Positions 44,654 to 53,810 are shown, counted from the stretch's first letter. The stretch is 60,342 bases of DNA from Flavobacterium oncorhynchi (GCF_002217355.1 NZ_MUHA01000019.1:1-60342), one strand, 5' to 3'. The notes: generated from the letters alone by a model not told the origin. Made by a program: numbers and translations.

Positions 44654-45928
44654 TTACAGGCCTGTAGCTAATGTTTTTAATCCTCTTTCTCCAATTAGAT
44701 TTTTTCTAACAGATAGACTTCTGTACAATTCAACTGGATTTAAAGCAGCACCTGAACGGAAACGAGCCTCGGCAACTAACGCGCGAACGTCTGTACGGAA
44801 AGCATTCTGAAGAATTTCCTGTGCTTTTACTACATCATTCTCTTCCTGTGCTTTTTCTAATTCTTTTCTGTCTACAGAAAGAGCCTGCGCATAAGCAATC
44901 ATAATAGCTTCTACAGACTGCAATAAATCTTCTAACGGATCTTTGATGTTGTGCGATGCGTCGATCATCCAGCCAAGATCTTTGGCGTGATTCATTCCTC
45001 TTGCATCCATTCCTTCAACCAATTCATTAAAAATTAAAAATAACTGATATGGTTTTAAAGCTCCCGCCGTTAAATCGTCATCACCGTATTTTGAATCGTT
45101 AAAGTGGAATCCACCCAGTTTGTTTTCCATTAATAATAAAGAAACAATCTGCTCGATATTTGCATTTGGTAAATGATGTCCTAAATCGACTAATGTCTGC
45201 GCTTTATCGCCTAACTTTTTAACATACGAATAAGACTGTCCCCAATCAGCAACTGTCGTTGAATAAAAGTTAGGCTCAGCACATTTATATTCTAAAAATA
45301 ATTTCCAGTTTGAAGGTAATGCATCATAGATTTCTTCTAAACTTTCTAATGTATTTTGATACGCTTTACGAAAGTTCAACTGTCCAGGGAAATTAGAACC
45401 ATCGGCAAGCCAAACTGTTAATGACTCAGATCCTAATTCGATTCCGTGTTTAATAACTTCAATATTATGAGCAATCGCTTGTTTACGAACTGCTTTATTT
45501 ACATTTTGTAACGAACCGTATTTATAAGTATGCTCTGCATCTGCCTGATCTTGAAATGTATTCGAGTTCATGGCGTCGAACTTTAAATTGTGCTGTGCCG
45601 CAAGCGCTTTTATTGCTTTATAATCTTGTGGAATATCCCATGGAATATGCAGCGAAATAGCTCCTGAAGCATTGTTTAATTTATGAAGCAAACCAACATC
45701 TTCGATTTTTTCTTCGATTGAGCGCGGTTCTCCTCCACCTGCAAAACGCCCAAATCTTGTTCCTCCTGTTCCTAAAGCCCAAGATGGAATTGCAATTTGA
45801 AAGTCGATTAACTTTTGAATAATGGCTTCTGTATTATCAATTTCTGATGCTGTAAAAACCAGTTTATTTTGGTGCTTTTTTAATAATTCCTCGTTATGAG
45901 ATTCAATATTGTTTGATCCGATTATCAT
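44654..45928 (-). CDS. rhaI: L-rhamnose isomerase (RhaI type)
   Basis: This 424-residue TIM-barrel isomerase resembles the Pseudomonas-type L-rhamnose isomerase rather than E. coli RhaA. It contains IAIPSWALGTGGTRFGRF, ISLHIPWDIP, LWLADGSNFPGQ-like (about 168-179, read as VWLADGSNFPGQ), the metal-site EYKCAEPNFY, LVDLGHHLPNANIEQ and GGFHFNDSKYGDDDL. It is 36 bases upstream of the kinase gene and has its own upstream region of 358 bases. Confidence 0.92.
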   Translation of the reverse strand: MIIGSNNIESHNEELLKKHQNKLVFTASEIDNTEAIIQKLIDFQIAIPSWALGTGGTRFGRFAGGGEPRSIEEKIEDVGLLHKLNNASGAISLHIPWDIPQDYKAIKALAAQHNLKFDAMNSNTFQDQADAEHTYKYGSLQNVNKAVRKQAIAHNIEVIKHGIELGSESLTVWLADGSNFPGQLNFRKAYQNTLESLEEIYDALPSNWKLFLEYKCAEPNFYSTTVADWGQSYSYVKKLGDKAQTLVDLGHHLPNANIEQIVSLLLMENKLGGFHFNDSKYGDDDLTAGALKPYQLFLIFNELVEGMDARGMNHAKDLGWMIDASHNIKDPLEDLLQSVEAIMIAYAQALSVDRKELEKAQEENDVVKAQEILQNAFRTDVRALVAEARFRSGAALNPVELYRSLSVRKNLIGERGLKTLATGL

Positions 45929-45979
45929 AATACTTATTATTTTAATAGAGATACAAGATATACAATTTAATTTTATTCG

Positions 45980-45994
45980 TGTGTTTTTAACACA
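45980..45994. promoter_or_regulatory. Candidate operator upstream of rhaI
   Basis: A perfect 6-base inverted repeat TGTGTT-TTT-AACACA lies 52 bases upstream of the rhaI start. It could bind the divergent rhamnose regulator, but the same sequence was not found at the regulator's own promoter. Confidence 0.3.
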
Positions 45995-46120
45995 TAAAAA
46001 TATAACCTTAAAAGTTCTCCCATCAAAATACCTAATTATGCATTAATGATGAATCATTTTTTCTATTTTAAAACTTAAGAAAAAACTATATTTCTATAGG
46101 TTAAAGCATTTTTTGAACTC

Positions 46121-46128
46121 CAAAATTA
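46121..46128 (-). promoter_or_regulatory. Candidate -7 box for rhaI
   Basis: On the minus strand this reads TAATTTTG, an exact TAnnTTTG match, 193 bases upstream of rhaI and just downstream of the rhaEW terminator. No clear -33 TTG was seen. Confidence 0.4.
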
Positions 46129-46198
46129 TATAATCGTTCTCTGCGTTTAACTTTATTATTTTATGCTATTTAGTCTTCTTTATAAAAGTGTTATATCT

Positions 46199-46233
46199 AA
46201 AAAAATCTAACGTCCGAAATATCGAACGTTAGA
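46199..46233 (-). terminator. Intrinsic terminator after rhaEW
   Basis: TCTAACGT (46206-46213) pairs with ACGTTAGA (46226-46233), with more pairing inside, and is followed on the minus strand by seven U bases. It separates rhaT-rhaEW from rhaI-rhaB-lut transcription, at least partly. Confidence 0.82.
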
Positions 46234-46286
46234 CCACAAAAAACCACTTTTGCTTAAACAAACTTATAAAAAAACCTAAACAATCT

Positions 46287-48437
46287 TTATCTATAAAAGC
46301 CCATTGCAACACCGCCGTCTACGTTTAAAGCGTTCCCTGTTGATTTACCAAGTAAACCACCAACAAAAGCAAAACAAGCATTTGCAATATCATCTGGCAA
46401 TATGATTTCATTTAATAACGTACGTTTTGCATAATAAGCTGGAAGTTCTTCAACTGTAATTCCATATGCTTTTGCACGACCTTCTGCCCATCCACCAGAC
46501 CAAATATTTGAATCTGAGATTACAGCATCAGGATTTACTGTATTTACACGTATTTTATCAGCTCCTAATTCGGCAGCCATTAAACGTGTTAAATGTGCTT
46601 GTGCCGCTTTGGCAGAACCGTATCCAGGATTGTTTGGACCAGCAACAACAGCATTTTTAGAAACAATATTCACAATATCACCTCCAAAACCTTGTTTACG
46701 CATTACTTCGATTCCGGCCTTAGAAACAATAAATTGTCCTTTTACCAAGATATCGTATAATCTATCCCATTCTTCAAGAGTATGTTCTGCAATAGATTTT
46801 GAAATACTGATTCCTGCATTGTTTACAATAATATCTACACCACCAAAAGCTAAAGAAGCTTGATCTAAAGCTAATTCTGTACTAGCTTCATCTGTTACAT
46901 TAAGTAATGTACTCGCAACCGCATCTTTTCCAAAAGCTTTAATAAACTCAGCTGTTGCGCCTTCTAAACGCTCTTGATTAATATCGTTGATTACCACGCA
47001 AGCGCCTTCTTGAGCAAATTTCTTAGCAATAGCTTTACCAATTCCGCCCGCAGAACCTGTAATTACAGCTACTCTCCCAGACAATGCTTTTGGTTTTGGC
47101 ATACGTTGTAATTTTGCTTCTTCTAATAACCAATATTCGATATCAAAAGCTTCTTGGTGAGGCAGCGAAGTATATTCTGAAACCGCTTCAGCACCTTTCA
47201 TTACATTTACTGCATTCACATAATATTCTGATGCCAAACGTGCCATCGTTTTATCTTTTGCAAAAGTGAACATACCAACTCCAGGATATAAAATCACAAC
47301 TGGATTTGGATCACGCATTGCAGGAGAATTCGATTTCTTGCAGGCATTATAATAGTCTTTGTACATTGCGCGGTAAGCTTCAAAAGCCGGAGCTAGTTTT
47401 GCTTTAACCGCATTTATATCTGATAAATCTTCGTTTGGATCTAATTCTAAAACCAATGGACTGATTTTAGTTCTTAAAAAGTGATCTGGGCAAGAAGTTC
47501 CTAATGGAGCTAATTTTGAAAGATCGTTTGAATTAATGAATTCTAAAACTCTTGCGTCATCTGTATAGTGACCAATCATTTGACGTTCTGATGAACAGAA
47601 ACCTCTTAAAATCGGAGCAACTTTTGCGGCTTTCAATTTACGATCTGCTTCTGGAAGGCTTTCGATTTTCTGACCTCCAAAAACCGGGCGTTTTTTACCG
47701 TAATTGTTTTCAAGGTATTCAGCACATTTTTCGATTACTTCCAATGTATTGATGTAACTTTCGTATGCAGTATCACCCCAAGTAAATAAACCGTGAGAAC
47801 CTAACATGATTCCTCTTAGTTTTTTACCTTTCTTTTCTGCTTCTTCTAAACAACTTCTTAATTGAAGTCCTAAATCGAAGCCCGGACGCTGCCATCCAAC
47901 CCAGCCGATTTCTCCGTTAAATAATTCTTCTGTAATTTTTGCTCCGTCTTTTGCTGCTGCGATTGCAATTGCCGCATCTGGATGCAAGTGATCGATGTGT
48001 TTGAATGGTAAGAAACCATGCAAAGGCGTATCGATAGACGGCGCTTTTGAAGCTAAGTCGAAAATACAGTGATTGAACAATTCTACCATTTCATCTTCAA
48101 ACTCAATTCCTCTGTATACATTTTCAAGATTGCGAAGTCTGTCTAAATATAATGCCGCACAACCTGATTTTGTTAAAGTTCCAATATCACCTCCAGAACC
48201 TTTAATCCACATAACTTCAGAGCTTGCTCCAGTTAATGGATCTTTATCCGTAATTTTTACAGAAGTATTTCCTCCTCCGTAGTTTGTCAATCTTAAATCG
48301 GCTCCCAATAAGTTAGAGCGATAAATGAAAAGCGCTACTTCATCACCAGCTAGTTCTTGAGCTTTTGCCTCATCCCAAAGATAGCTAACATGCTTAAAAT
48401 TCATATTTTTTGTATTTGTATTTGACATTGTTATCAT
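46287..48437 (-). CDS. rhaEW: Bifunctional rhamnulose-1-phosphate aldolase / L-lactaldehyde dehydrogenase
   Basis: This 716-residue fusion has an N-terminal class II aldolase domain (about 15-420) with GGGNTSVKI, TPLHGFLPFKHIDHLHPDAAI (split here: PLHGFLPF and HIDHLHPDA) and LGSHGLFTWGD. A C-terminal SDR domain (about 455-716) has the cofactor motif VITGSAGGIGKAIA and active site YGSAKAA. It splits L-rhamnulose-1-phosphate into DHAP and L-lactaldehyde and oxidises the latter to L-lactate. This fused form is known from rhamnose operons of several phyla. A second ATG nine bases downstream is also possible. Confidence 0.94.
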   Translation of the reverse strand: MITMSNTNTKNMNFKHVSYLWDEAKAQELAGDEVALFIYRSNLLGADLRLTNYGGGNTSVKITDKDPLTGASSEVMWIKGSGGDIGTLTKSGCAALYLDRLRNLENVYRGIEFEDEMVELFNHCIFDLASKAPSIDTPLHGFLPFKHIDHLHPDAAIAIAAAKDGAKITEELFNGEIGWVGWQRPGFDLGLQLRSCLEEAEKKGKKLRGIMLGSHGLFTWGDTAYESYINTLEVIEKCAEYLENNYGKKRPVFGGQKIESLPEADRKLKAAKVAPILRGFCSSERQMIGHYTDDARVLEFINSNDLSKLAPLGTSCPDHFLRTKISPLVLELDPNEDLSDINAVKAKLAPAFEAYRAMYKDYYNACKKSNSPAMRDPNPVVILYPGVGMFTFAKDKTMARLASEYYVNAVNVMKGAEAVSEYTSLPHQEAFDIEYWLLEEAKLQRMPKPKALSGRVAVITGSAGGIGKAIAKKFAQEGACVVINDINQERLEGATAEFIKAFGKDAVASTLLNVTDEASTELALDQASLAFGGVDIIVNNAGISISKSIAEHTLEEWDRLYDILVKGQFIVSKAGIEVMRKQGFGGDIVNIVSKNAVVAGPNNPGYGSAKAAQAHLTRLMAAELGADKIRVNTVNPDAVISDSNIWSGGWAEGRAKAYGITVEELPAYYAKRTLLNEIILPDDIANACFAFVGGLLGKSTGNALNVDGGVAMGFYR

Positions 48438-48452
48438 ATGTTTTTTCAGTAT

Positions 48453-49502
48453 TTATAAAGAGTTTCCAATTCCCACTAAAACAATCGAAAGCATAATTAA
48501 TCCGATTCCCCAAAGGAATGTTCTAAATGTTTTTTTCGATACTCCAGTCCATTCTTTCAAATAGAATCCCCAGAAATTAGCCGTTAGAATAATCGTTGCC
48601 ATGTGCAGAATCCATGAACTTGCACCGTTTCCTAATTTGCTTTCGCCCATTCCGTAAAAGAAAAACTGCAAAAACCACATTGTTCCGGCAAGTGCTGAAA
48701 AAAGCACGTTTTTAGTAATTGGAGTAGATTTGTTGGTGTAATCACCAATACTTTTATTTTTGAAATTAAGATATAGACACCAAATAAAATTGGTAGTCAA
48801 ACCTCCCCAAAGCAAAACAATATAAGTTACGTTGTTTTGAAATAAAGGATTACAGCCAAATTCAACTGCTTTTTCTGCCATTGGTTTTCCAGCTTCGATT
48901 CCGTAATTAAAGAACGAGCTTAATATCCCAGAAATAACCGCTACAGTTAAACCTTTTGCTAGACTAAAATCTTTGTCCTTATCTTCATGTCCAGTTGCAA
49001 AATCTTTTTCTTTCAGCATTCCAGCTTTTCCAGAAATAGCGATTCCTAAAAGGCAAACTGCAACACCCAATAAAACCAATTGTCCGCCAGAACTTGCCAG
49101 CATATCCGAAAATGAAATTTTACCTGCTGTTGGGTATAAATCGTAATAAATAGAAGGAACTAATGCTCCAAAAGCAGAACAAAATCCTAAGGTAATTGAA
49201 TTTCCTAATGACATTCCAAGATAGCGAACGCCTAAACCGTATGTTAAACCTCCGACTCCCCAAATTAATCCCATCGAATACGTAAAGGCTTTAATAGAAG
49301 GAGAAGCCGCAACGATGATTTCTGTAAAATTTGGAATCGTTAAATAAGCTGCAATCGGCGGTACAATTAACCACGAAAAGAAACCGCCCACAAGCCAGTA
49401 GCTTTCCCAAGCCCAATCTTTAACTTTTTTAAAAGGCATATAAAAACTACCTGACGAAAATCCTCCGATAGAATGAAAAATAATTCCTAATAATGATTCC
49501 AT
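48453..49502 (-). CDS. rhaT: L-rhamnose:proton symporter RhaT
   Basis: This 349-residue membrane protein has ten hydrophobic segments and RhaT landmarks: an N-terminal HSIGGFSSGSFYMPFKKVK, WESYWLVGGFFSW, GLGVRYLGMSLGNSI and FFFYGMGESKLGNGASSWIL. It is the first gene of the rhaT-rhaEW unit, 15 bases before rhaEW, and divergent from the GntR-type regulator. Confidence 0.95.
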   Translation of the reverse strand: MESLLGIIFHSIGGFSSGSFYMPFKKVKDWAWESYWLVGGFFSWLIVPPIAAYLTIPNFTEIIVAASPSIKAFTYSMGLIWGVGGLTYGLGVRYLGMSLGNSITLGFCSAFGALVPSIYYDLYPTAGKISFSDMLASSGGQLVLLGVAVCLLGIAISGKAGMLKEKDFATGHEDKDKDFSLAKGLTVAVISGILSSFFNYGIEAGKPMAEKAVEFGCNPLFQNNVTYIVLLWGGLTTNFIWCLYLNFKNKSIGDYTNKSTPITKNVLFSALAGTMWFLQFFFYGMGESKLGNGASSWILHMATIILTANFWGFYLKEWTGVSKKTFRTFLWGIGLIMLSIVLVGIGNSL

Positions 49503-49849
49503 TTAATAATTTGTTTTTTTGGTTAATTGTGATAGTTAATTTCGTTTTGTAAAATAATATAATGCTCGAAAGAAAACTGTCCTGTACTATCCTTTATGAA
49601 TCTTGTAATTATGTTAAAACTGCTTATTATTTGCAAAGAACAATCCTTAAGTATTGGAAAAGTAAATTTAAAAACGCTATTTTAGCGATTGATTTCGTAA
49701 TTATTATATCCTCAGTTCACTACCAAATTGTGAAAAACACTTAAATATAAAACAAGCCGTATCTAATTGCGCTTTTTTTGTAAGGAAAGTAATAAAATCA
49801 GTATGTAAAGCAGGTTTTAAAAACCATTTTTTTAATATTATAATTTAAA
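49503..49849. other. rhaT-regulator control region
   Basis: This AT-rich gap between divergent genes shows no exact TAnnTTTG box for rhaT. A motif ATTATGTT followed by TTTGCAAA at about 49610-49640 resembles the words of the operator at 49850-49895 and could be a second regulator site. A 60-codon open frame at 49562 has no coding character. Confidence 0.35.
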
Positions 49850-49895
49850 ATTATGTTTCATGACCAAAATATGAAACTAGTTTGCAAAACATAAT
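49850..49895. promoter_or_regulatory. Nested inverted repeats upstream of the rhamnose regulator
   Basis: Outer perfect arms ATTATGTTT (49850-49858) and AAACATAAT (49887-49895) enclose inner perfect arms GTTTCAT (49855-49861) and ATGAAAC (49871-49877). The block ends at the ATG of the GntR-type regulator, which suits autorepression. Confidence 0.5.
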
Positions 49896-49896
49896 C

Positions 49897-50937
49897 ATGA
49901 TTAAATTAATTAAAATAGATGAAGATTCGAGGGTTCCAAAATACAAACAAATTGTAGACTCGATTTTACAGAATATTGCTAACGGAAATTTAAAAATAAA
50001 TCAAAAAATCCCCTCTATAAACAGTTTTAGTGAAGAATTTTATATGTCGCGCGATACAGTAGAAAAGGCATATAATATCCTGAAAGAACGAAAAATTATT
50101 TCATCGATTAGAGGAAAAGGATACTACATTACCAGAACAAAACTAGAATCTAAAGTAAATATTCTGTTTTTATTTAATAAACTGAGCGCCTACAAAATGA
50201 AAACGTACAGCTCGTTTATCAACACACTTGGTGCTAATGCTCATACTGACCTTCACATTTATCATTGTGATGAAACATTGTTTTTGAATTTGTTAGACAA
50301 GTTTGAAGGTGCTTATGATTATTATGTAATTACCACACATTTTAAAACTGATGAGTTAAAACATTTGAGTTTTACTGATGAAGTTGCAAAAGCAATTCAA
50401 AGAATTCCGCAGGAAAAATTAGTTTTAATGGACAACATTAAACTAGGAATGGAAGGCGAAATCATTAAAATATATCAGGATTTTGAAAATGATATTTACA
50501 ATGCTTTAAAAGAAGGTTTAGAAAAAATATCAAAATACAAAAAGCTGATTCTAGTTTATCCCGACAAAGCTGTTTATCCTTATCCAAGAAGAATCTTGCA
50601 CGGATTTAGAAAATTCTGCGTAGAACACGAAATTAATTTCGAAGTTCTAAGCGAAGTATACGATGATATGATTCTTAAAAAAGGAGATTTATTTATTACC
50701 ATTGAAGAGTCTGATCTTGTAAACTTAATGAAGCAAATTCGTGATGAAGAATTTATTCTAGGAGAAGAAATCGGCGTTATCTCTTATAACGATACTCCTT
50801 TGAAGGAATTATTAGGAATTACTGTAATGTCTACAGATTTTAATGTAATGGGCGAAACCGCTGCACGAATGATTTTAAATAAAGAAAAAGGACAAGTAAA
50901 AGTGCCTTTTAATTTTATTGATCGAAATTCTATTTAA
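49897..50937 (+). CDS. GntR-type regulator with periplasmic-binding-like effector domain, probable rhamnose regulator
   Basis: This 346-residue protein has a GntR winged helix (about 5-75; VPKYKQIVDSIL, SFSEEFYMSRDTVEKAYN, SSIRGKGYYI) joined to a LacI-like ligand-binding domain (VNILFLFNKLS, ILVYPDKAVYPYPRR, GVISYNDTPLKELL and a TVMSTDFNVMGE end). This AraR-like arrangement is common for sugar regulators in Bacteroidota. ATG 49897 is chosen over TTG 49882 because the earlier codons lie in the operator. Its place next to rhaT makes rhamnose the likely effector. Confidence 0.88.
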   Translation: MIKLIKIDEDSRVPKYKQIVDSILQNIANGNLKINQKIPSINSFSEEFYMSRDTVEKAYNILKERKIISSIRGKGYYITRTKLESKVNILFLFNKLSAYKMKTYSSFINTLGANAHTDLHIYHCDETLFLNLLDKFEGAYDYYVITTHFKTDELKHLSFTDEVAKAIQRIPQEKLVLMDNIKLGMEGEIIKIYQDFENDIYNALKEGLEKISKYKKLILVYPDKAVYPYPRRILHGFRKFCVEHEINFEVLSEVYDDMILKKGDLFITIEESDLVNLMKQIRDEEFILGEEIGVISYNDTPLKELLGITVMSTDFNVMGETAARMILNKEKGQVKVPFNFIDRNSI

Positions 50938-51049
50938 CAGCTTCAAAGGTTCAGAGAAGCAAAGGTTCAAAGGTTTTCTTTTTGAAAACTTAAGGTTTTT
51001 TGTTTCTTTCTAACAAAATATATTCTTTTCAAAACAATATTAATACTTT

Positions 51050-51083
51050 AAAATTACCTCCAAACTTAGCTGGAGGTAATTTT
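51050..51083 (+). terminator. Long-stem hairpin terminator
   Basis: A perfect 13-base stem AAAATTACCTCCA / TGGAGGTAATTTT lies 113 bases after the regulator stop. Confidence 0.8.
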
Positions 51084-51185
51084 AAGACTTTTTAAATAAG
51101 TATACTATTTCACTGCTTTCCGATTTTTTGATTCGATCAACTTAAGATCAAATCTAAAATCACAATAAAAAGTTCTAGTACTTTT

Positions 51186-52241
51186 TTATTTCAATTTACT
51201 TAATGCCTTAGAGTTTCTAAGAAGAAAAACATATTGAAAATAATCTGTTGTAAACGAACCTTCTTGAGGAACAATGTTCTCTCCAAAAACTCTAGATTTT
51301 ATGTTTATTAGATTTTGTGATTTAAGATAAGGCGAATTTTGAGCATTAAGCTTGAAAAGAGTAATCGCATTAGGTTTGCTTAATTCTTTTAAATCATTAA
51401 TTCCTTTTACAAGCATTAAAGGTCCATCTGCATTGATCCAATCTACCCTCTCGTTTTCTGGTGTTGGAAGTTGCGGGTTTTTAGGAAGATACATTTCGCT
51501 GTCTATAGTATAACTAACCATACTTGTTGTTTTAATTCCAGCCTCTTTTAATTGTGTGGCAAATGTTTCTTTTCCTCCCTTAGATTTCTTTTGTATAGTA
51601 TGAAAATATCCAAAAAGACCGTAAAACTTTTCATTCTCGATATTCATTTTTTTAATTGAATTCTTAAAATTCGCGATCATAGCTAAATCTCTCGAACCTT
51701 TTGAAGTATCATCAAAATTCTTATCTATTCCGATTACAGTAATTTTTGAAGAATCAGATAACTTTTGATTGTAATCATAAACAGCATTCCATTTATCAAA
51801 TAATTCTTGACTCGATTGCTGAGGAATTCTTTTAGCTATATTTAAAACAACATCTTTTAGTACTGCTTCGTCTTTGCTGTTTTTTAATAAAAAGCTGTTT
51901 AGTTTTTTAGCTGTTAAACTATCCATTTCGGCAATATAATACTTGATTCCAGCTTTTTTATTCAGGAAAAATAACATCTCCTTATCTAGAGTTTGATTAT
52001 CTGCATAACCGTGAATTTCTCCTAAAAGAAAAACTTTTGATTTATAAAAATCGTCATCAAATAATTTCTCGTTGATTGACTGTGTTGTCTCAACTTGATT
52101 TTTTGCTAAATAATCAATATTTTCTTGGTTTGCAGAACCTATAAATATTTTACTGCTGATGTAAAAATAGATTAGGGAAATTAAACAAATGCTTAAAAGA
52201 GAAATAAATGTGATTTTAAAAAATTTTAAAGTTTTCTTCAT
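51186..52241 (-). CDS. Membrane-anchored EreA/ChaN-like protein
   Basis: This 351-residue protein has one N-terminal membrane segment (about 10-30) and an outside domain with VFLLGEIHGYADNQ, IAEMDS, VIGIDKNFDD and YGLFGYFHT. The G-E-I-H motif followed by later acidic and His segments is the pattern of the erythromycin-esterase/ChaN superfamily. It does not look like a true antibiotic esterase. It stands alone and is divergent from a serine hydrolase. The frame stays open for 26 codons beyond its TAA. Confidence 0.65.
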   Translation of the reverse strand: MKKTLKFFKITFISLLSICLISLIYFYISSKIFIGSANQENIDYLAKNQVETTQSINEKLFDDDFYKSKVFLLGEIHGYADNQTLDKEMLFFLNKKAGIKYYIAEMDSLTAKKLNSFLLKNSKDEAVLKDVVLNIAKRIPQQSSQELFDKWNAVYDYNQKLSDSSKITVIGIDKNFDDTSKGSRDLAMIANFKNSIKKMNIENEKFYGLFGYFHTIQKKSKGGKETFATQLKEAGIKTTSMVSYTIDSEMYLPKNPQLPTPENERVDWINADGPLMLVKGINDLKELSKPNAITLFKLNAQNSPYLKSQNLINIKSRVFGENIVPQEGSFTTDYFQYVFLLRNSKALSKLK

Positions 52242-52309
52242 GGTTTATAGGGTTATTTTATTTTGCTTCAAAAGTATTTTAAGCTGAGTAAATAATAAAT
52301 TTTTATGTA

Positions 52310-52339
52310 CTGAACTGTATTTTTTTTATGACGAATTGT
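52310..52339. promoter_or_regulatory. Candidate LytTR binding site pair
   Basis: Read on the minus strand, 52318-52310 is ACAGTTCAG, a full match to the LytTR consensus. The minus-strand 52339-52331 is ACAATTCGT, one mismatch. The gap is exactly 12 bases, as expected for LytTR dimers. It lies between the EreA/ChaN-like gene and the serine hydrolase gene. Confidence 0.45.
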
Positions 52340-52556
52340 ATTTTATTGCAAAAAACTACCAAGCTGACCATTCTTTTTTAATCGTAAAACGACCGCAAAA
52401 TTTGAAGTAAAATAATTCTCTAATTTTAATTTAAAAGCAACTTCTTAAAAACAATTTTAATTACATTTATCCTGTTAAAATAAAAGTAAAAGCAAGCATT
52501 GCCATTAGTAAATATCATAAACAAAACATTCTAATTTTAAAAATCCTTAACCTTAA

Positions 52557-53612
52557 ATGAATCATTTTCTTCGACTAACGTGTACGCTATTTGTTGTGTT
52601 ATTTTCTTCCTGTTATTCTTTTGCACAAAAAGAGGATAATTATTCCGCTAAAATTGACAGCTTAATTAAAGTCACAAGTCCAAGATCATTTAATGGGGTC
52701 GTTTATATACAACAAAACGGAAAAACAAAATACTCAAAAGCTTTCGGATATCGTAATTTCAATACAAAGGAGCCTCTTAAAATTTCTGATCGATTCTCGA
52801 CAATGTCTATTGCTAAACAAGTTACAGCAGTGCTTGTTTTAACTGAAGTCGAAAAAGGAACAATCGATTTAAAAGCTACCGTTCGAAAATATTTACCTGA
52901 TTCTAAATACAGCTGGGCAGACTCTGTTACGGTACACCAACTGCTTAATAATACATCCGGAATTAGCAGTGAAAGCCTCGATAAACCTTTGAAATTTTCT
53001 CCGGGAAGTAATTTTAGTTATTCTAATCCCGGCTATTCTCTTTTGGGTGAAATTCTCGAAAAGCAAAGCAAAAAAAGCTATAATCAATTAGTAACAGCAT
53101 TGTTTAAAAAATGCGGGATGAATAATAGTTCTTATCCTTCGGAAAGTGCCCAAAAAACTTTAACAAAAGGACATACTGTAAAAACTGATGGAACATTTAG
53201 AGTAAATGAAAAAATTAATTTTGAGCCGTCTCAATATTTTGGTTCCAATTTAATTGTAACAGCACCAGATTTAGCAAAATGGAATGAAAAATTACATAAT
53301 GGTAAATTGCTAAAAAGCGAGACTTATAAATTAATGACAACTTACTCTATTACAAATACACATATTCTTTTTAGTGACAAACCAATTGGTTATGGATATG
53401 GATTACGAATTAACGATAAAGCAGCTATAAAAGAAATTGGACACACTGGATTTCATCCTAGTGAAGGATTTACTGCCGTTAATTTATATTATCCTGCAAG
53501 TAACACCAGTGTAATAGTAATGGAAAATCAAGCAAATGAAAACTTTGATATTGCCTACTATTTTGAACAGCAGATACGAAGAATTGTTTTAAAATCTACT
53601 CTTTTAAAATGA
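52557..53612 (+). CDS. Beta-lactamase-fold serine hydrolase
   Basis: This 351-residue exported protein is a class C-like serine hydrolase. The signal region reads MNHFLRLTCTLFVVLFSSCYSFAQ, which could be cleaved after AQ or act as a lipobox at Cys 19. Catalytic motifs are S84-IA-K87, Y155-S-N157 and the HTG of GHTGFHPSEGF. It is probably a periplasmic peptidase or esterase, not necessarily a resistance enzyme. The stop lies directly at the edge of a truncated alpha/beta hydrolase. Confidence 0.92.
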   Translation: MNHFLRLTCTLFVVLFSSCYSFAQKEDNYSAKIDSLIKVTSPRSFNGVVYIQQNGKTKYSKAFGYRNFNTKEPLKISDRFSTMSIAKQVTAVLVLTEVEKGTIDLKATVRKYLPDSKYSWADSVTVHQLLNNTSGISSESLDKPLKFSPGSNFSYSNPGYSLLGEILEKQSKKSYNQLVTALFKKCGMNNSSYPSESAQKTLTKGHTVKTDGTFRVNEKINFEPSQYFGSNLIVTAPDLAKWNEKLHNGKLLKSETYKLMTTYSITNTHILFSDKPIGYGYGLRINDKAAIKEIGHTGFHPSEGFTAVNLYYPASNTSVIVMENQANENFDIAYYFEQQIRRIVLKSTLLK

Positions 53613-53703
53613 AGAAGCTATTATTTTTATTCACGGCGGACCAAGCGGTGACTCTAACCTATTTGAAGGAACTACTGCCGAAACTCTAGCTAACAAAGGC
53701 TGA
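53611..53703 (+). pseudogene. Alpha/beta hydrolase fragment
   Basis: Thirty codons read EEAIIFIHGGPSGDSNLFEG and then TTAETLANKG, a typical oxyanion-loop HGGP region of proline-iminopeptidase-like hydrolases, and end at TGA. There is no start codon, because a TAA precedes it in frame, and the nucleophile and later regions are absent. It is a deletion remnant fused to the end of the serine hydrolase gene. Confidence 0.75.
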
Positions 53704-53775
53704 TTTTTTGGCTATAATTTAAACCAAAACCATAGTTTCTTTTAATCAAGAAGCTAATCTTAGAAAACAAAAAAT

Positions 53776-53810
53776 AGCAGCGTTTACAAAAGTATACGCT
53801 GCGATTTTTT
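53776..53810 (+). terminator. Intrinsic terminator
   Basis: GCAGCGTTTAC pairs with GTATACGCTGC with one mismatch across AAAA and is followed by a T run. It probably belonged to the lost hydrolase gene. Confidence 0.82.

Noticed and set aside
49562..49744. 60-codon frame in the rhaT-regulator gap
   Set aside because: There is no family character, no clear ribosome site, and it lies in the control region.
53609..53689. Short ATG frame (MKKLLFLFTADQ...) over the hydrolase remnant
   Set aside because: It is out of frame with the clear HGGP hydrolase reading and has no recognisable features.
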